Of a DNA stretch of 12,568 nucleotides, positions 1 through 7,422 are shown piece after piece (position 1 is the stretch's first letter; the number at the start of each line of letters is the position of its first letter). A program made the position numbers and the translations under genes. The stretch lies in NCBI GenBank assembly GCA_030049955.1, contig JASIJX010000237.1, forward strand, positions 1 to 12,568. Direction: 5' to 3'. Source of the stretch: Acidobacteriaceae bacterium (GTDB taxonomy: Bacteria; Acidobacteriota; Terriglobia; Terriglobales; Acidobacteriaceae). The notes below the pieces were generated by a model, which made no database searches, was not told the DNA's origin, and saw nothing but the letters and a program-made list of their open reading frames with translations.

Positions 1-135
1 CGGCTCCGACAGTGAATTCTGTTGGGCCTGCGTTTTCTCTAAAGCTGGAGCCATTGTGGCAGGTTCGGGGTTAATTCCCTGCAATGTTTGCGAAATTATT
101 TCAATTTCAATAATGACAGTGAAGGCACCCGGCGT

Positions 136-1110
136 TCACGGAATAGTGACCACTACGCGCGGATTTCCTGGCGCAGCCCAGGCTTCTTGAATGGCCATAA
201 GTGGTTCGGTCCTGGTTGCGATCTGAAGCTTAGCATCATTCGCTATGGCAAAAACCTTCGCAATTGCATCGAGCAGTTTCGCGAAAGGAACGCTCTTTGC
301 TCCGCTGCCCATTAGCTGAATGGCGGACGAACGCAGTGCGGCACTCGGGATTTCGACTTGCAGATCGCCGCTGGCTGCCCCGACATGAACGAAGCGAACC
401 GGCTTTGCATCCTCCGCTGATTTCGCGATGGCTACGATGACAGTCTTGGCACTCTCGCCCCACAGGTAGTCCACTACCACATCTATGCCATGGGCGAACT
501 CCGCCGTCAGGGCCTGCTCGTACAACTTAGCTTCGTACGGATTGCCGGAGCCCAATTGAAATGGGATTACGGCGTCCGCACCAACTGACAACAACTTCTG
601 CAACTCAGCTTCATTCCGGCCGGTACCGATCACCCTGCCTGCGCCAAGATACTTTGCAAGCTGCACAGCCAGTCGGCCTGCCGAACCGGTCGCGCCATTC
701 ACGAGCACTGTCTCTCCGGACTTGAGCACGGCACGCTCGACGAGAGCAGCCCATGCCGACATGCCCGGGTTGGCGATCGCTGCTGCGGTTACATCGTCCA
801 TGGCGCGTGGAATTGCGACACAATGCTCAGGTCGCACCAGAGACTTCTCCGCAAGCGCTCCGTATGGCGCTTGTGGTAGGGCAAAGTACACGCGCCGCCC
901 ATCTGCAGCACGACCGACCCCATCCGCGCCCGCCACAGACGGGAATGCGCTCTCAGAGGTGTAATGCGAACCCGAGGAGCGGGATTTGCTGAACTGGCTG
1001 AGCGCTGATGCGCTGACTGAGATCAGTTCCATTCCCTCGCAAGCCACCGGCTCATTAAAGTCTCCATAGACCGGCGGCCTGCCGGCTGCGGTAATGATCG
1101 CTGCTTTCAT
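136..1110 (-). CDS. Quinone oxidoreductase-like medium-chain dehydrogenase (zinc-independent)
   Basis: This 324-residue protein is a cytosolic NAD(P)H-dependent oxidoreductase of the medium-chain dehydrogenase/reductase superfamily. An N-terminal GroES-like half (about 1-115) is followed by a Rossmann domain with the nucleotide-binding motif VLVNGATGSAG at 135-145, the form seen in quinone reductases. The cysteine/histidine set of zinc alcohol dehydrogenases is missing, so it should be a zinc-free quinone- or enone-reducing type. The length is normal for the family and the frame is intact. The ATG start is supported by GGAGG about 8 nt upstream. It follows the secG terminator and so is probably transcribed on its own, although I see no clear promoter. 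The substrate cannot be predicted. I see no link to the sugar genes further right. Confidence is high for the superfamily and low for the reaction. Confidence 0.9.
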   Translation of the reverse strand: MKAAIITAAGRPPVYGDFNEPVACEGMELISVSASALSQFSKSRSSGSHYTSESAFPSVAGADGVGRAADGRRVYFALPQAPYGALAEKSLVRPEHCVAIPRAMDDVTAAAIANPGMSAWAALVERAVLKSGETVLVNGATGSAGRLAVQLAKYLGAGRVIGTGRNEAELQKLLSVGADAVIPFQLGSGNPYEAKLYEQALTAEFAHGIDVVVDYLWGESAKTVIVAIAKSAEDAKPVRFVHVGAASGDLQVEIPSAALRSSAIQLMGSGAKSVPFAKLLDAIAKVFAIANDAKLQIATRTEPLMAIQEAWAAPGNPRVVVTIP

Positions 1111-1187
1111 GGTGGTCCCCTCCGCCGCCGTATCCGCCGTATTCGATCGTACGTGGCACAGTTCGCCCCGATAACGCTTTAGTCCTT

Positions 1188-1227
1188 AAACGCAAATGGC
1201 CACCTTCACAGGTGGCCGTTTGCGTTT
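1188..1227 (-). terminator. Terminator hairpin downstream of secG
   Basis: Two 17-nt arms (1188-1204 and 1211-1227) flank the 6-nt loop TTCACA. They pair throughout except at one position, which is an A-C mismatch in minus-strand RNA and a G-U wobble in plus-strand RNA. It lies about 30 bp past the secG stop. In the secG direction the stem ends in UUU and then AAGGACU, so the U-tract is short. It separates secG from the dehydrogenase gene. Confidence 0.75.
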
Positions 1228-1258
1228 GGGCCGGTCATCTTCGACCGAAAAACTGTCT

Positions 1259-1567
1259 CTACTTACCGGACTTTGCCGGAGCGCTCACCGGGGCCTTGGT
1301 GTTTTCAAGCACCGAGTGCGTGCCGGTGCCGCGGGTGTAGATGACCACCAGGAAAAACGACGTAAACATGAAGATAACGGCCGACCAGGTTGTGAGTTTG
1401 GTGAGCACGTTGGCTGCAGCGCGGGGGCCGAAAGCGGTCTGCGAGCCCTGCCCGCCAAAGGCGCCGGCCAAGTCGGCCGACTTGCCCTGCTGCACCAGCA
1501 CAATGCCGATCAGGAAGAGGCAGACGAGAATGTGAACGGCGAGAATGAAGTAAAAGAGAATGTTCAT
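1259..1567 (-). CDS. secG: Protein translocase subunit SecG
   Basis: SecG is the small accessory membrane subunit of the SecYEG protein-export channel in the inner membrane. The 102-residue product has the family layout: a first membrane segment at about 2-22 (NILFYFILAVHILVCLFLIG), then the conserved cytoplasmic loop VLVQQGKSADLAGAFGG at about 23-39, then a second membrane segment at about 60-77. A short polar Ala/Pro/Lys tail ends it. The ATG start puts the first hydrophobic segment right at the N-terminus as expected; only a weak ribosome-binding site is visible. A hairpin terminator lies just downstream and a TATAAT box about 65 bp upstream, so it is probably monocistronic. The triosephosphate isomerase gene often found upstream of secG is absent; the neighbour there is the beta-helix gene. 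Confidence 0.95.
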   Translation of the reverse strand: MNILFYFILAVHILVCLFLIGIVLVQQGKSADLAGAFGGQGSQTAFGPRAAANVLTKLTTWSAVIFMFTSFFLVVIYTRGTGTHSVLENTKAPVSAPAKSGK

Positions 1568-1929
1568 ACGGTGAAGCTATCCAGACTGGCCAGCTTTGCT
1601 GACCCGAAAAAGCATTTGGCGCGGAAGGCAGGATTATATCCCCGATCACCTATGCCGCTGATTTGCAATGACTTACGAATGAAAAGATTCTCGTTAGCCA
1701 TAAGCCAGCTGTGTCAACCGGCATGGGTATTAACTCCAGGGAGAAAATCCATGCCGAAAGTCATGCTCGTAGCACCCCTTATTGTAACAAGCCGCAACGG
1801 GAGAGAGAAGCCCGACGCGATGATCTATGCCGGGAAGCAGTACGCGATCCGCAGCAGAAATGTCGTTGTAAAGACGCATATTAGCTCGCACGGCCGGGGC
1901 AGACACACTGGACGCACCTGTTCCGTGCA
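1568..1929. other. 362-bp intergenic region between beta-helix gene and secG
   Basis: I see no convincing gene here. Towards secG there is a TATAAT box and, further upstream, an isolated TTGACA (1712-1717, minus strand) with no matching -10 at normal spacing. A 7-bp inverted repeat (GGCATGG at 1720-1726, CCATGCC at 1749-1755) has a 22-nt loop and looks weak. No strong terminator for the beta-helix gene was recognised. The 69-codon open frame across 1730-1939 lacks a recognisable domain or ribosome-binding site and overlaps the end of the beta-helix gene. Confidence 0.5.
1633..1638 (-). promoter_or_regulatory. Candidate -10 box for secG
   Basis: On the minus strand this reads TATAAT, a perfect match to the sigma-70 -10 consensus. 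It would start transcription near 1625 and leave a leader of about 58 nt before the secG ATG. No good -35 hexamer sits 16-18 nt upstream, so the call rests on the -10 and its position. Confidence 0.4.
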
Positions 1930-4248
1930 TCAATGACACACCGTATCTGGTTGGCAGCGCTTCCCTTCCGGCCGGGGACCTACGTCAGCGATATCGATGG
2001 GTTGAAAGCCCAGAGAGAATGCAGGAGAGTGGGGCGCAAGCGTGAAATCACCTTTCCTCCAGTCACGGAATTGGGGATCGGCAACAATGGAGTGAATATC
2101 GCTCCCGATGTCACGCCACTCGGCCCACTTCAGAAATAGCGGTTTGGTTCCCACCTTCTTTTCGACTATCAGCGGTCTTCCCGACACGTCCCAAAACAGA
2201 TTGAGATCGCTCAAAAAGAGATCGTTATGGGGGTGCTCGGAAGCGGGACCGGCGTCACCTTCGAAGAACGGCTTTCCATCGGAAAGAAAGACATTGCGTT
2301 CATATGTAGCCGCATATCCCGGCGCGTTATGTTTCTTTTCCTCGTAGGTTTCAGGTAAGTAAGCGATCCCCTCTCCTCCGAGTGCAAAGATGTTATTGCG
2401 TATGGTAATTTCCCGATTCACGGTTCCGACACCCTGGACGTAATTCGGCTGAGCGCTCACGTCGTAAACGATGTTGTTCTCGATCACGACATGGGCCGTC
2501 ATAGCATCGGTGTAAATACCCCAGCCTCCATAGGTCCGCTGTTGAATGTCGTGAATCAGGTTGTTACGCACGATCGTGCCCGGCTGTACCCCTAGAATGT
2601 ACACACCGCCCATGTCGTCGGACATTTTCTGTCCTAAGTGAAAAACGTGGTTGTACTCAATGATGTTGTCTCTGGATACCTGGGTATTGCGCGTCCAATC
2701 CCAGCCAACAGCGATTCCGGATTGGTAGAAATCGCTAATTTCATTGTGGGAGACGAGGTTGCCAAAACCGTGCGTGATCAAGATCCCGGCCGCGCTCACA
2801 AAAACGCGTCCTCCGCTTCGCACGATATTGTCGGTGATATGGTTATTGCCTGAGAAGTCCCGCGGGTCTGAAGGATAGTTGGCTCCGTCTATTTTTACCC
2901 CGCCGGCGCCGAGATCCGAGAAGGTATTTCCCTCGATCCGAATATTGCGACAGCCATCCAAGAGGCTAATGCCCCAATAACCGACGTGCTCAATTTGGTT
3001 GTCGATAAATGCGATGTCCCGTGCACCTTCCAGAGAGATGGCGCCTGGAACGTAAGAGGCAGACTGTGGCCCGGAGCCAAGTTTCACGCCTTTCTCGACG
3101 AGAGCCCGAACAAGCTTCTCCGAATCTTCGGGGCGGCGATTTTGCTCAGCAACGTACGGATCGAAATATGTTCCATCTACATCAGGCTGAATCCAGTCGG
3201 AATAGCGAAAGGTGAGGCCGCGAAAAGTTAAACCGGTTACAAGGCGTCCCGCTTCCGGGACTCCTTGCAAGCGCAAGAACTCAAAAACGCCGGCCGCCAC
3301 GACTTCGGTAGCACGCATGGTTTCGCCTGGCATGGGGATGTAATATAACTTTGCTTCTTTGCGGTCGAGATACCATTCACCTGGCTCGGTCAGCCCTTCG
3401 AAGACGTTCTCGGCAAAATACTCGGCCCATTGCGGCTTGAACGAGTCCCGCAGAGCAAAGATGCTGCGGCGCGTACAGGTGACAAGGCCGGTCTTCTCAT
3501 CGACAGACTCGATAGGCATCCGTTCGTCGGTCCAATAGTGATAAACCCGGATTTCGACGTCGCCTAGGTTTCTCCAATTGCTGACTTCCCCCGGCGTTAC
3601 GCGAAATGAACTTGTTCCGTCAAAAAGTTTGGCTTTCAAGGTAAGACCGGGCACGCTGGCGATGCGGTAGAACCCCTGCCTGGGCAGGCGTGCCCGCTGC
3701 CGCCGTTGACCGTTTACGAAGAGAGAGCGAAAGCCTCCCGTGCGTTCGACGATCCCGCGCACGTCGGCCACCCACATCATCACTCCATTCACCTTCTGCT
3801 CGTGCCAATTCGTGATGCGATTGCCTGCATCGAATATTGGCTGCTCTCCAGGATAGGCGGAATATGTAACTGGGCCCGAGTCAGCGGGAGTGAACACCAA
3901 CGGGCTTTCGACCCGGTAAATGCCGCCACGAATCCAGACCGTGACAGGAGACCTGGAATCGCTGTGCTCGTGCAGTCGACGAAGCGCGGTGGCAGCAGCG
4001 TGCACAGTCGCCAATGGACCATCCGTACGGTCGGCGTTAGGGTTTGCGAGGCGTCCGGACCAAGCATCGTTGCCGTCTATGGCCACAAACAGATCGTGAG
4101 AGCCAATTTGAGCCCGCAAGGGAACCTGGCATAAGCCTACGAATAAGGCCAATAACGGAAAGAGCGCTTTCAAGCTTCTAACTCCAGAACAGAGTGGTGC
4201 CACACTAAAGCGTGGGCCAACACACGCGACTGCGCGCTGAACAGACAT
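1930..4248 (-). CDS. Secreted right-handed parallel beta-helix protein, GH141-like
   Basis: This 772-residue exported protein is built on a right-handed beta-helix. After a signal peptide ending near Ala46, residues 53-140 match the entry module of this class (a GNDAWSG motif, then VTVWIRGGIYRVESPLVFTP, then YSAYPGEQP). Coils with repeated asparagines (IDNQIEHVG, IEGNTFSDLG, ITDNIV, VSHNEISDF, VRNNLIHDI, IENNIVYDV) run from about 400 to 620. The order of motifs resembles glycoside hydrolase family 141, which includes alpha-L-fucosidase and xylanase members. Asp544/Asp545 (SDDMGGVY) and Asp581 (GWGIYTD) are the candidate acid pair. The start is ambiguous. The ATG at 4248 gives a long signal-peptide N-region. 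A TTG at 4173 has GGAG 8 nt upstream and would give a textbook signal peptide (MKALFPLLALFVGLCQ). It lies 103 bp after the GH3 gene, probably in one operon. A polysaccharide lyase or unclassified beta-helix protein is the alternative. Confidence 0.85.
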   Translation of the reverse strand: MSVQRAVACVGPRFSVAPLCSGVRSLKALFPLLALFVGLCQVPLRAQIGSHDLFVAIDGNDAWSGRLANPNADRTDGPLATVHAAATALRRLHEHSDSRSPVTVWIRGGIYRVESPLVFTPADSGPVTYSAYPGEQPIFDAGNRITNWHEQKVNGVMMWVADVRGIVERTGGFRSLFVNGQRRQRARLPRQGFYRIASVPGLTLKAKLFDGTSSFRVTPGEVSNWRNLGDVEIRVYHYWTDERMPIESVDEKTGLVTCTRRSIFALRDSFKPQWAEYFAENVFEGLTEPGEWYLDRKEAKLYYIPMPGETMRATEVVAAGVFEFLRLQGVPEAGRLVTGLTFRGLTFRYSDWIQPDVDGTYFDPYVAEQNRRPEDSEKLVRALVEKGVKLGSGPQSASYVPGAISLEGARDIAFIDNQIEHVGYWGISLLDGCRNIRIEGNTFSDLGAGGVKIDGANYPSDPRDFSGNNHITDNIVRSGGRVFVSAAGILITHGFGNLVSHNEISDFYQSGIAVGWDWTRNTQVSRDNIIEYNHVFHLGQKMSDDMGGVYILGVQPGTIVRNNLIHDIQQRTYGGWGIYTDAMTAHVVIENNIVYDVSAQPNYVQGVGTVNREITIRNNIFALGGEGIAYLPETYEEKKHNAPGYAATYERNVFLSDGKPFFEGDAGPASEHPHNDLFLSDLNLFWDVSGRPLIVEKKVGTKPLFLKWAEWRDIGSDIHSIVADPQFRDWRKGDFTLAPHSPAFSLGFQPIDIADVGPRPEGKRCQPDTVCH

Positions 4249-4351
4249 CGGCTCCTACCTTCTTATTGGGTGCACCGGCGTCGTCGATTTTCGGATGTGC
4301 ATCTTTGGTTTGAATGCAAGTCGCCGGGTCCAGTGTCGTAGACGGCAAGTG

Positions 4352-7129
4352 TCAGACCAAAGATATCCGCGCTTTCAGTCTGATATCCTCCGATGAAGCG
4401 CCGGCCATGACGTCCAGCTGGCAGGGTTCGAGAACAAAGTCGTACTTTTCATCATCCCAGTATCGCAACGCTCGGTCCTCGTGGTCCAAGTTAAAGGTGA
4501 TTCGTTGCCTTTCGCCGACCTTGACGTGTACGCGCTCAAATCCCACAAGTTGTTTCAACGGCCGTTCCACATTGGCGTTAACTAAATGGACGTAAAGCTG
4601 GACGATTTCATCGCCATCGCAGGAGCCGGTGTTCGCTACTTCGAGCGAAATTGTGACTTTGCTGCCGGCGCTGAGAGTATGACTACTTATTTCTAAGTTC
4701 TTGTATTCAAATTCGGTGTAGTGAAGCCCGTGGCCAAAAGGATAAAGAGGATTTCCCTTGAAATACATATATGTACGACCATGGCGGATGTTGTAATCGT
4801 GGAAGTCCGGTAAGTCTTCGATCTCACGATACCAGGTAGTGGTCAGCTTCCCGCTCGGATTGTAGTCACCGAACAACACCTCTGCCAATGCGTTGCCTTG
4901 CTGTTCACCGAGTAAAAGTCCACCCACAATCGCTGGTAAGTGATCCTGTTCCCAGTTCAACGCTACCGGAGCGTTGGAGGACACAATCAAAATGGTTTTG
5001 GGGTTGGCCGAATAAACAGCCTGTACCAAGTCGTGCTGGGCTCCGGGCAAGTGAATATAGTCGCGGTCATGTCCTTCTCTATCCACCTGCTCGTCAGTCC
5101 CGACGAACACCAAGGCAACATCGGCCTCCTTGGCGGCCTGGACGGCCGCGTCAAATTGATCAGGATCCTTGTCGCCAGTTACGGTGCAGCCCATGGCGTA
5201 GGTCACTTCGGCGGCTCCGGACGCCGGAAGCGAAGCCCGGGTTTCCGGCGTAAGCTTGAACGACTGAAGGCTGAATGATCTCTCCGGGCTGCCTCCGAAG
5301 CACAGAAAAAGCTTATGCTCACCTGTCGTGGGTTTGATCGGTGCGGCGATATCGACCCATTTTTGCTCGCCACCGCTGTTGGGAACCTGAAGTGTGGAAA
5401 GCAATGGACCCGTGAGACTTTCAAGTCGCACCTCGATCGATCCCCCGGCGCTGTTGCTGGCCACACGAGCGTGAAATTCCGTCGCCCCCGTCAAAAGAAC
5501 ATTTGCGAACCCGGCCCAGGTGCCATCCGAGATGGACCCAAGCGCCAGGCCACTTTCGTTACACGTCTCCAAAAGCGGCCCTTGGCCTCTCCAAAAGGTT
5601 TGCTTTTTCGCACTCGGGCCAACGCAAGAGAAATCGCTTGCGAATTTCTTATACGCTGGTGCTGCGGGAATTCCCAGGTACTCTTTGATTCCCTGCAGCG
5701 GAGAGATACGGAGCCATGGCGTCCCGCTGTAATTGCCAAGGTAGTTCGTGCCAGCCATCGGACCGATGACAGCAATCTTCTTTAGCTTGTTCTTGTCAAG
5801 CGGAAGTGCGCCGTTTTCATTCTTGAAGAGGACGATGGATTGCCGGGCCGCCTCACGGGCGAGGTGGCGGTGGGCTGGGCTCTCTAAACAGGAAACTGGT
5901 ATCTTGCTATAAGGGTTTTGTTCTGGCGGGTCATACTCTCCCAGCAAGATGCGGCTAGTAAAGGAGCGTACCAACGAGCGATCCAAAGTGGACTCGCTGA
6001 TGAGCATCTTTTGCACCGCCTCACCCAGATATTTTTGAAGAATTTGACTTTGACCGCAATTGATGTCACAGCCGGCGTTTACCGCAAGTGCGGCGGCCTC
6101 AGCATAGTTGTTTACGAAGTGATGCCCTTGGTATTGATGTGCCTCGGGCCTGTAACTCTGATAAATGTCGCTGACCGCACCGCAATCGGAAACTACATAC
6201 CCGCGGAATCCCCACCGGTTTCGTAACAGATCAGTTAGCAAGAAAGGACTGGCGGTGGTTGGAATGCCATTTAGCTCGTTGTAAGAAGACATAACTGCAA
6301 ATATTTGCCCCTGTCTGACAACGGCTTCAAAAGCCGGACTGTAATACTCCCAAAAGCTACGCGCATCGACTGAAGCGGAAATCATGTGCCGATCGGTGTC
6401 GGTGTCATTAGCGATATAGTGTTTAGCGCATGCAATGGTCTTGAGATAACGGGGATTGTCGCCCTGCATTCCCTGGACTGTAGGAATCGCCAATTGTGCA
6501 ACCAGATAGGGATCTTCGCCGTAATTTTCCGCGATGCGCCCCCAGCGTGGGTCGCGCGCGCCCAGGTCGACCGTCGGTGGCGAAAACAGCGCTAGTCCTC
6601 GGCGGTCCTTTTTATGGGCGGCCCATACTTCGTCGGATACTGCGTCAAAAACCCGATACATCAAAGACCGATTCCACGAGCAGCCCAGCGCAAGAGGCAC
6701 GGGGAATGCTGTAATCGGGCCAATATGAATCATGCCGTGCAAAGCTTCGCCGGCCCCGTAATCAAAAGCTGGCAGACCAAGCCGATCGACCGCAGGCGCT
6801 CCGGCTCCAAACTGCGAAATCTTTTCTTCGAGCGTCAGCTTTTCGACAATGGCTGCAGCTCGCTTACGGGCATTTTCGAAATTTTCTGGAGTGATGCCGC
6901 CTGTTTCTAGAGGTTGTGCTTCGTTAGGTGACAGCGCCCGTCCAACGCCCATCGCATTCGCCCGCCTTTCCACCCAATTCGTTAGCGGGAGGGCGGCGCC
7001 ACTTGCGGCCATAGCCAGAAACTGACGGCGGCTTGGCTGCCGAGACGCATCAGAGAGCCCAGGCGTGACATTGCGCGATTCCTCTAAATCCGTATTCATG
7101 TTTGGGGTGGTGCGGTTCGATACTGCCAC
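4352..7129 (-). CDS. Tat-exported GH3 beta-glycosidase with inserted CBM6-like module
   Basis: This 925-residue glycoside hydrolase family 3 enzyme would release terminal beta-linked sugars (glucose or xylose) from oligosaccharides outside the cytoplasm. A twin-arginine signal, SRRQFL (33-38), precedes a hydrophobic stretch. The TIM-barrel domain (about 90-400) carries ARDPRWGR, GEDPYL, the KH pair (236-237) and SDCGAV with nucleophile Asp315. The alpha/beta domain starts near 425 (SIVLFKNENGALPL) and is interrupted at about 525-625 by a beta-sandwich resembling CBM6 (ISDGTWAGFANV, then GGSIEVRLES). It resumes at about 640, with EGHDR giving candidate acid/base Glu685, and ends with a fibronectin-III-like domain (about 810-925). 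The GTG start at 7129 is favoured: AAGGAG lies 10 nt upstream, while the ATG at 7099 has no such site. The substrate cannot be fixed from sequence; beta-xylosidase or beta-glucosidase are both possible. Confidence 0.93.
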   Translation of the reverse strand: MAVSNRTTPNMNTDLEESRNVTPGLSDASRQPSRRQFLAMAASGAALPLTNWVERRANAMGVGRALSPNEAQPLETGGITPENFENARKRAAAIVEKLTLEEKISQFGAGAPAVDRLGLPAFDYGAGEALHGMIHIGPITAFPVPLALGCSWNRSLMYRVFDAVSDEVWAAHKKDRRGLALFSPPTVDLGARDPRWGRIAENYGEDPYLVAQLAIPTVQGMQGDNPRYLKTIACAKHYIANDTDTDRHMISASVDARSFWEYYSPAFEAVVRQGQIFAVMSSYNELNGIPTTASPFLLTDLLRNRWGFRGYVVSDCGAVSDIYQSYRPEAHQYQGHHFVNNYAEAAALAVNAGCDINCGQSQILQKYLGEAVQKMLISESTLDRSLVRSFTSRILLGEYDPPEQNPYSKIPVSCLESPAHRHLAREAARQSIVLFKNENGALPLDKNKLKKIAVIGPMAGTNYLGNYSGTPWLRISPLQGIKEYLGIPAAPAYKKFASDFSCVGPSAKKQTFWRGQGPLLETCNESGLALGSISDGTWAGFANVLLTGATEFHARVASNSAGGSIEVRLESLTGPLLSTLQVPNSGGEQKWVDIAAPIKPTTGEHKLFLCFGGSPERSFSLQSFKLTPETRASLPASGAAEVTYAMGCTVTGDKDPDQFDAAVQAAKEADVALVFVGTDEQVDREGHDRDYIHLPGAQHDLVQAVYSANPKTILIVSSNAPVALNWEQDHLPAIVGGLLLGEQQGNALAEVLFGDYNPSGKLTTTWYREIEDLPDFHDYNIRHGRTYMYFKGNPLYPFGHGLHYTEFEYKNLEISSHTLSAGSKVTISLEVANTGSCDGDEIVQLYVHLVNANVERPLKQLVGFERVHVKVGERQRITFNLDHEDRALRYWDDEKYDFVLEPCQLDVMAGASSEDIRLKARISLV

Positions 7130-7189
7130 GATTTAACTTCTCCTTACTTGAACAGATGAGCCGCTTATCCGTTTTGTTCACGCTGCTTT

Positions 7190-7233
7190 GCAGAAGCGCG
7201 TTCCTGCTTCTGCTCGAGGCTCTATAACCTCGA
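7190..7233 (-). repeat. Two abutting hairpins in the GH3 leader
   Basis: Two perfect inverted repeats touch with no base between them. GCAGAAGC (7190-7197) pairs with GCTTCTGC (7206-7213), and TCGAGG (7214-7219) pairs with CCTCGA (7228-7233). Both loops are 8 nt. They lie about 60 bp upstream of the GH3 start. No U-run follows on the minus strand, so they look like leader structure rather than a terminator. Confidence 0.55.
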
Positions 7234-7329
7234 TTTCCAAAGATCTCGGAAAGCAGTGGCTACTGATTTCAATTTCATTGGTCGCTGCAAACAGGGTTGA
7301 ATCAGGGGGAGAGCCGATCACAATCTTCG

Positions 7330-7356
7330 GGCCTGCCAATAGCCATCAGGCAGGCC
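7330..7356 (-). repeat. Inverted repeat in the receptor-GH3 spacer
   Basis: GGCCTGCC (7330-7337) and GGCAGGCC (7349-7356) form a perfect 8-bp stem with an 11-nt loop. No U-tract follows on the minus strand, so intrinsic termination is doubtful. It lies 16 bp beyond the GC-rich hairpin that follows the receptor gene. Confidence 0.45.
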
Positions 7357-7372
7357 TTCGGAGCATCAGTCC

Positions 7373-7398
7373 GCCCCGGCCATTCGCATGGCCGGGGC
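7373..7398 (-). terminator. GC-rich hairpin after the receptor gene
   Basis: GCCCCGGCCA (7373-7382) and TGGCCGGGGC (7389-7398) form a perfect 10-bp stem around a 6-nt loop, 24 bp past the receptor stop codon. No run of U follows, so it may be a weak or factor-dependent terminator, or a 3'-end stabiliser of the receptor message, rather than a strong intrinsic terminator. Confidence 0.5.
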
Positions 7399-7422
7399 AG
7401 CGCCGAGTGGAATTTGCTAGTG

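Larger units (their letters stand above)
7130..7422. other. 293-bp structured spacer between receptor and GH3 genes
   Basis: This non-coding gap lies within a run of minus-strand genes and holds four perfect inverted repeats: 7373-7398, 7330-7356, 7214-7233 and 7190-7213. The GH3 ribosome-binding site is near its left end (AAGGAG, complement of 7140-7146). I found no convincing sigma-70 promoter for the GH3 gene and no copy of the operator motif seen upstream of the receptor. The GH3 gene is therefore either transcribed through from the receptor gene or driven by a promoter I cannot recognise. Confidence 0.5.

Noticed and set aside
1..135. Minus-strand frame staying open from the dehydrogenase stop to the window edge, with an ATG at 54
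   Set aside because: Only 18 codons follow the ATG, no ribosome-binding site precedes it, and nothing is recognisable; it could be the start of the next gene but cannot be supported here.
1111..1140. Direct repeat CCGCCGTAT x2 ahead of the dehydrogenase gene
   Set aside because: A short 9-bp duplication in a GC-rich leader, with no evidence of function.
1196..1936. Long 246-codon open frame on the plus strand opposite secG
   Set aside because: It is antisense to the clearly recognised secG, begins in the terminator hairpin, and shows no domain or ribosome-binding site.
1730..1939. 69-codon minus-strand frame overlapping the end of the beta-helix gene
   Set aside because: No recognisable domain, no ribosome-binding site, and it overlaps the stop of a confident gene; probably chance.
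3706..4134. 142-codon plus-strand frame within the beta-helix gene
   Set aside because: Shadow of the minus-strand coding sequence; no domain or start signal.
7130..7260. Promoter for the GH3 gene (TATAGA/TTATAG near 7222-7228)
   Set aside because: No acceptable -35 hexamer at 16-18 bp, and the box sits in the loop of a perfect inverted repeat.
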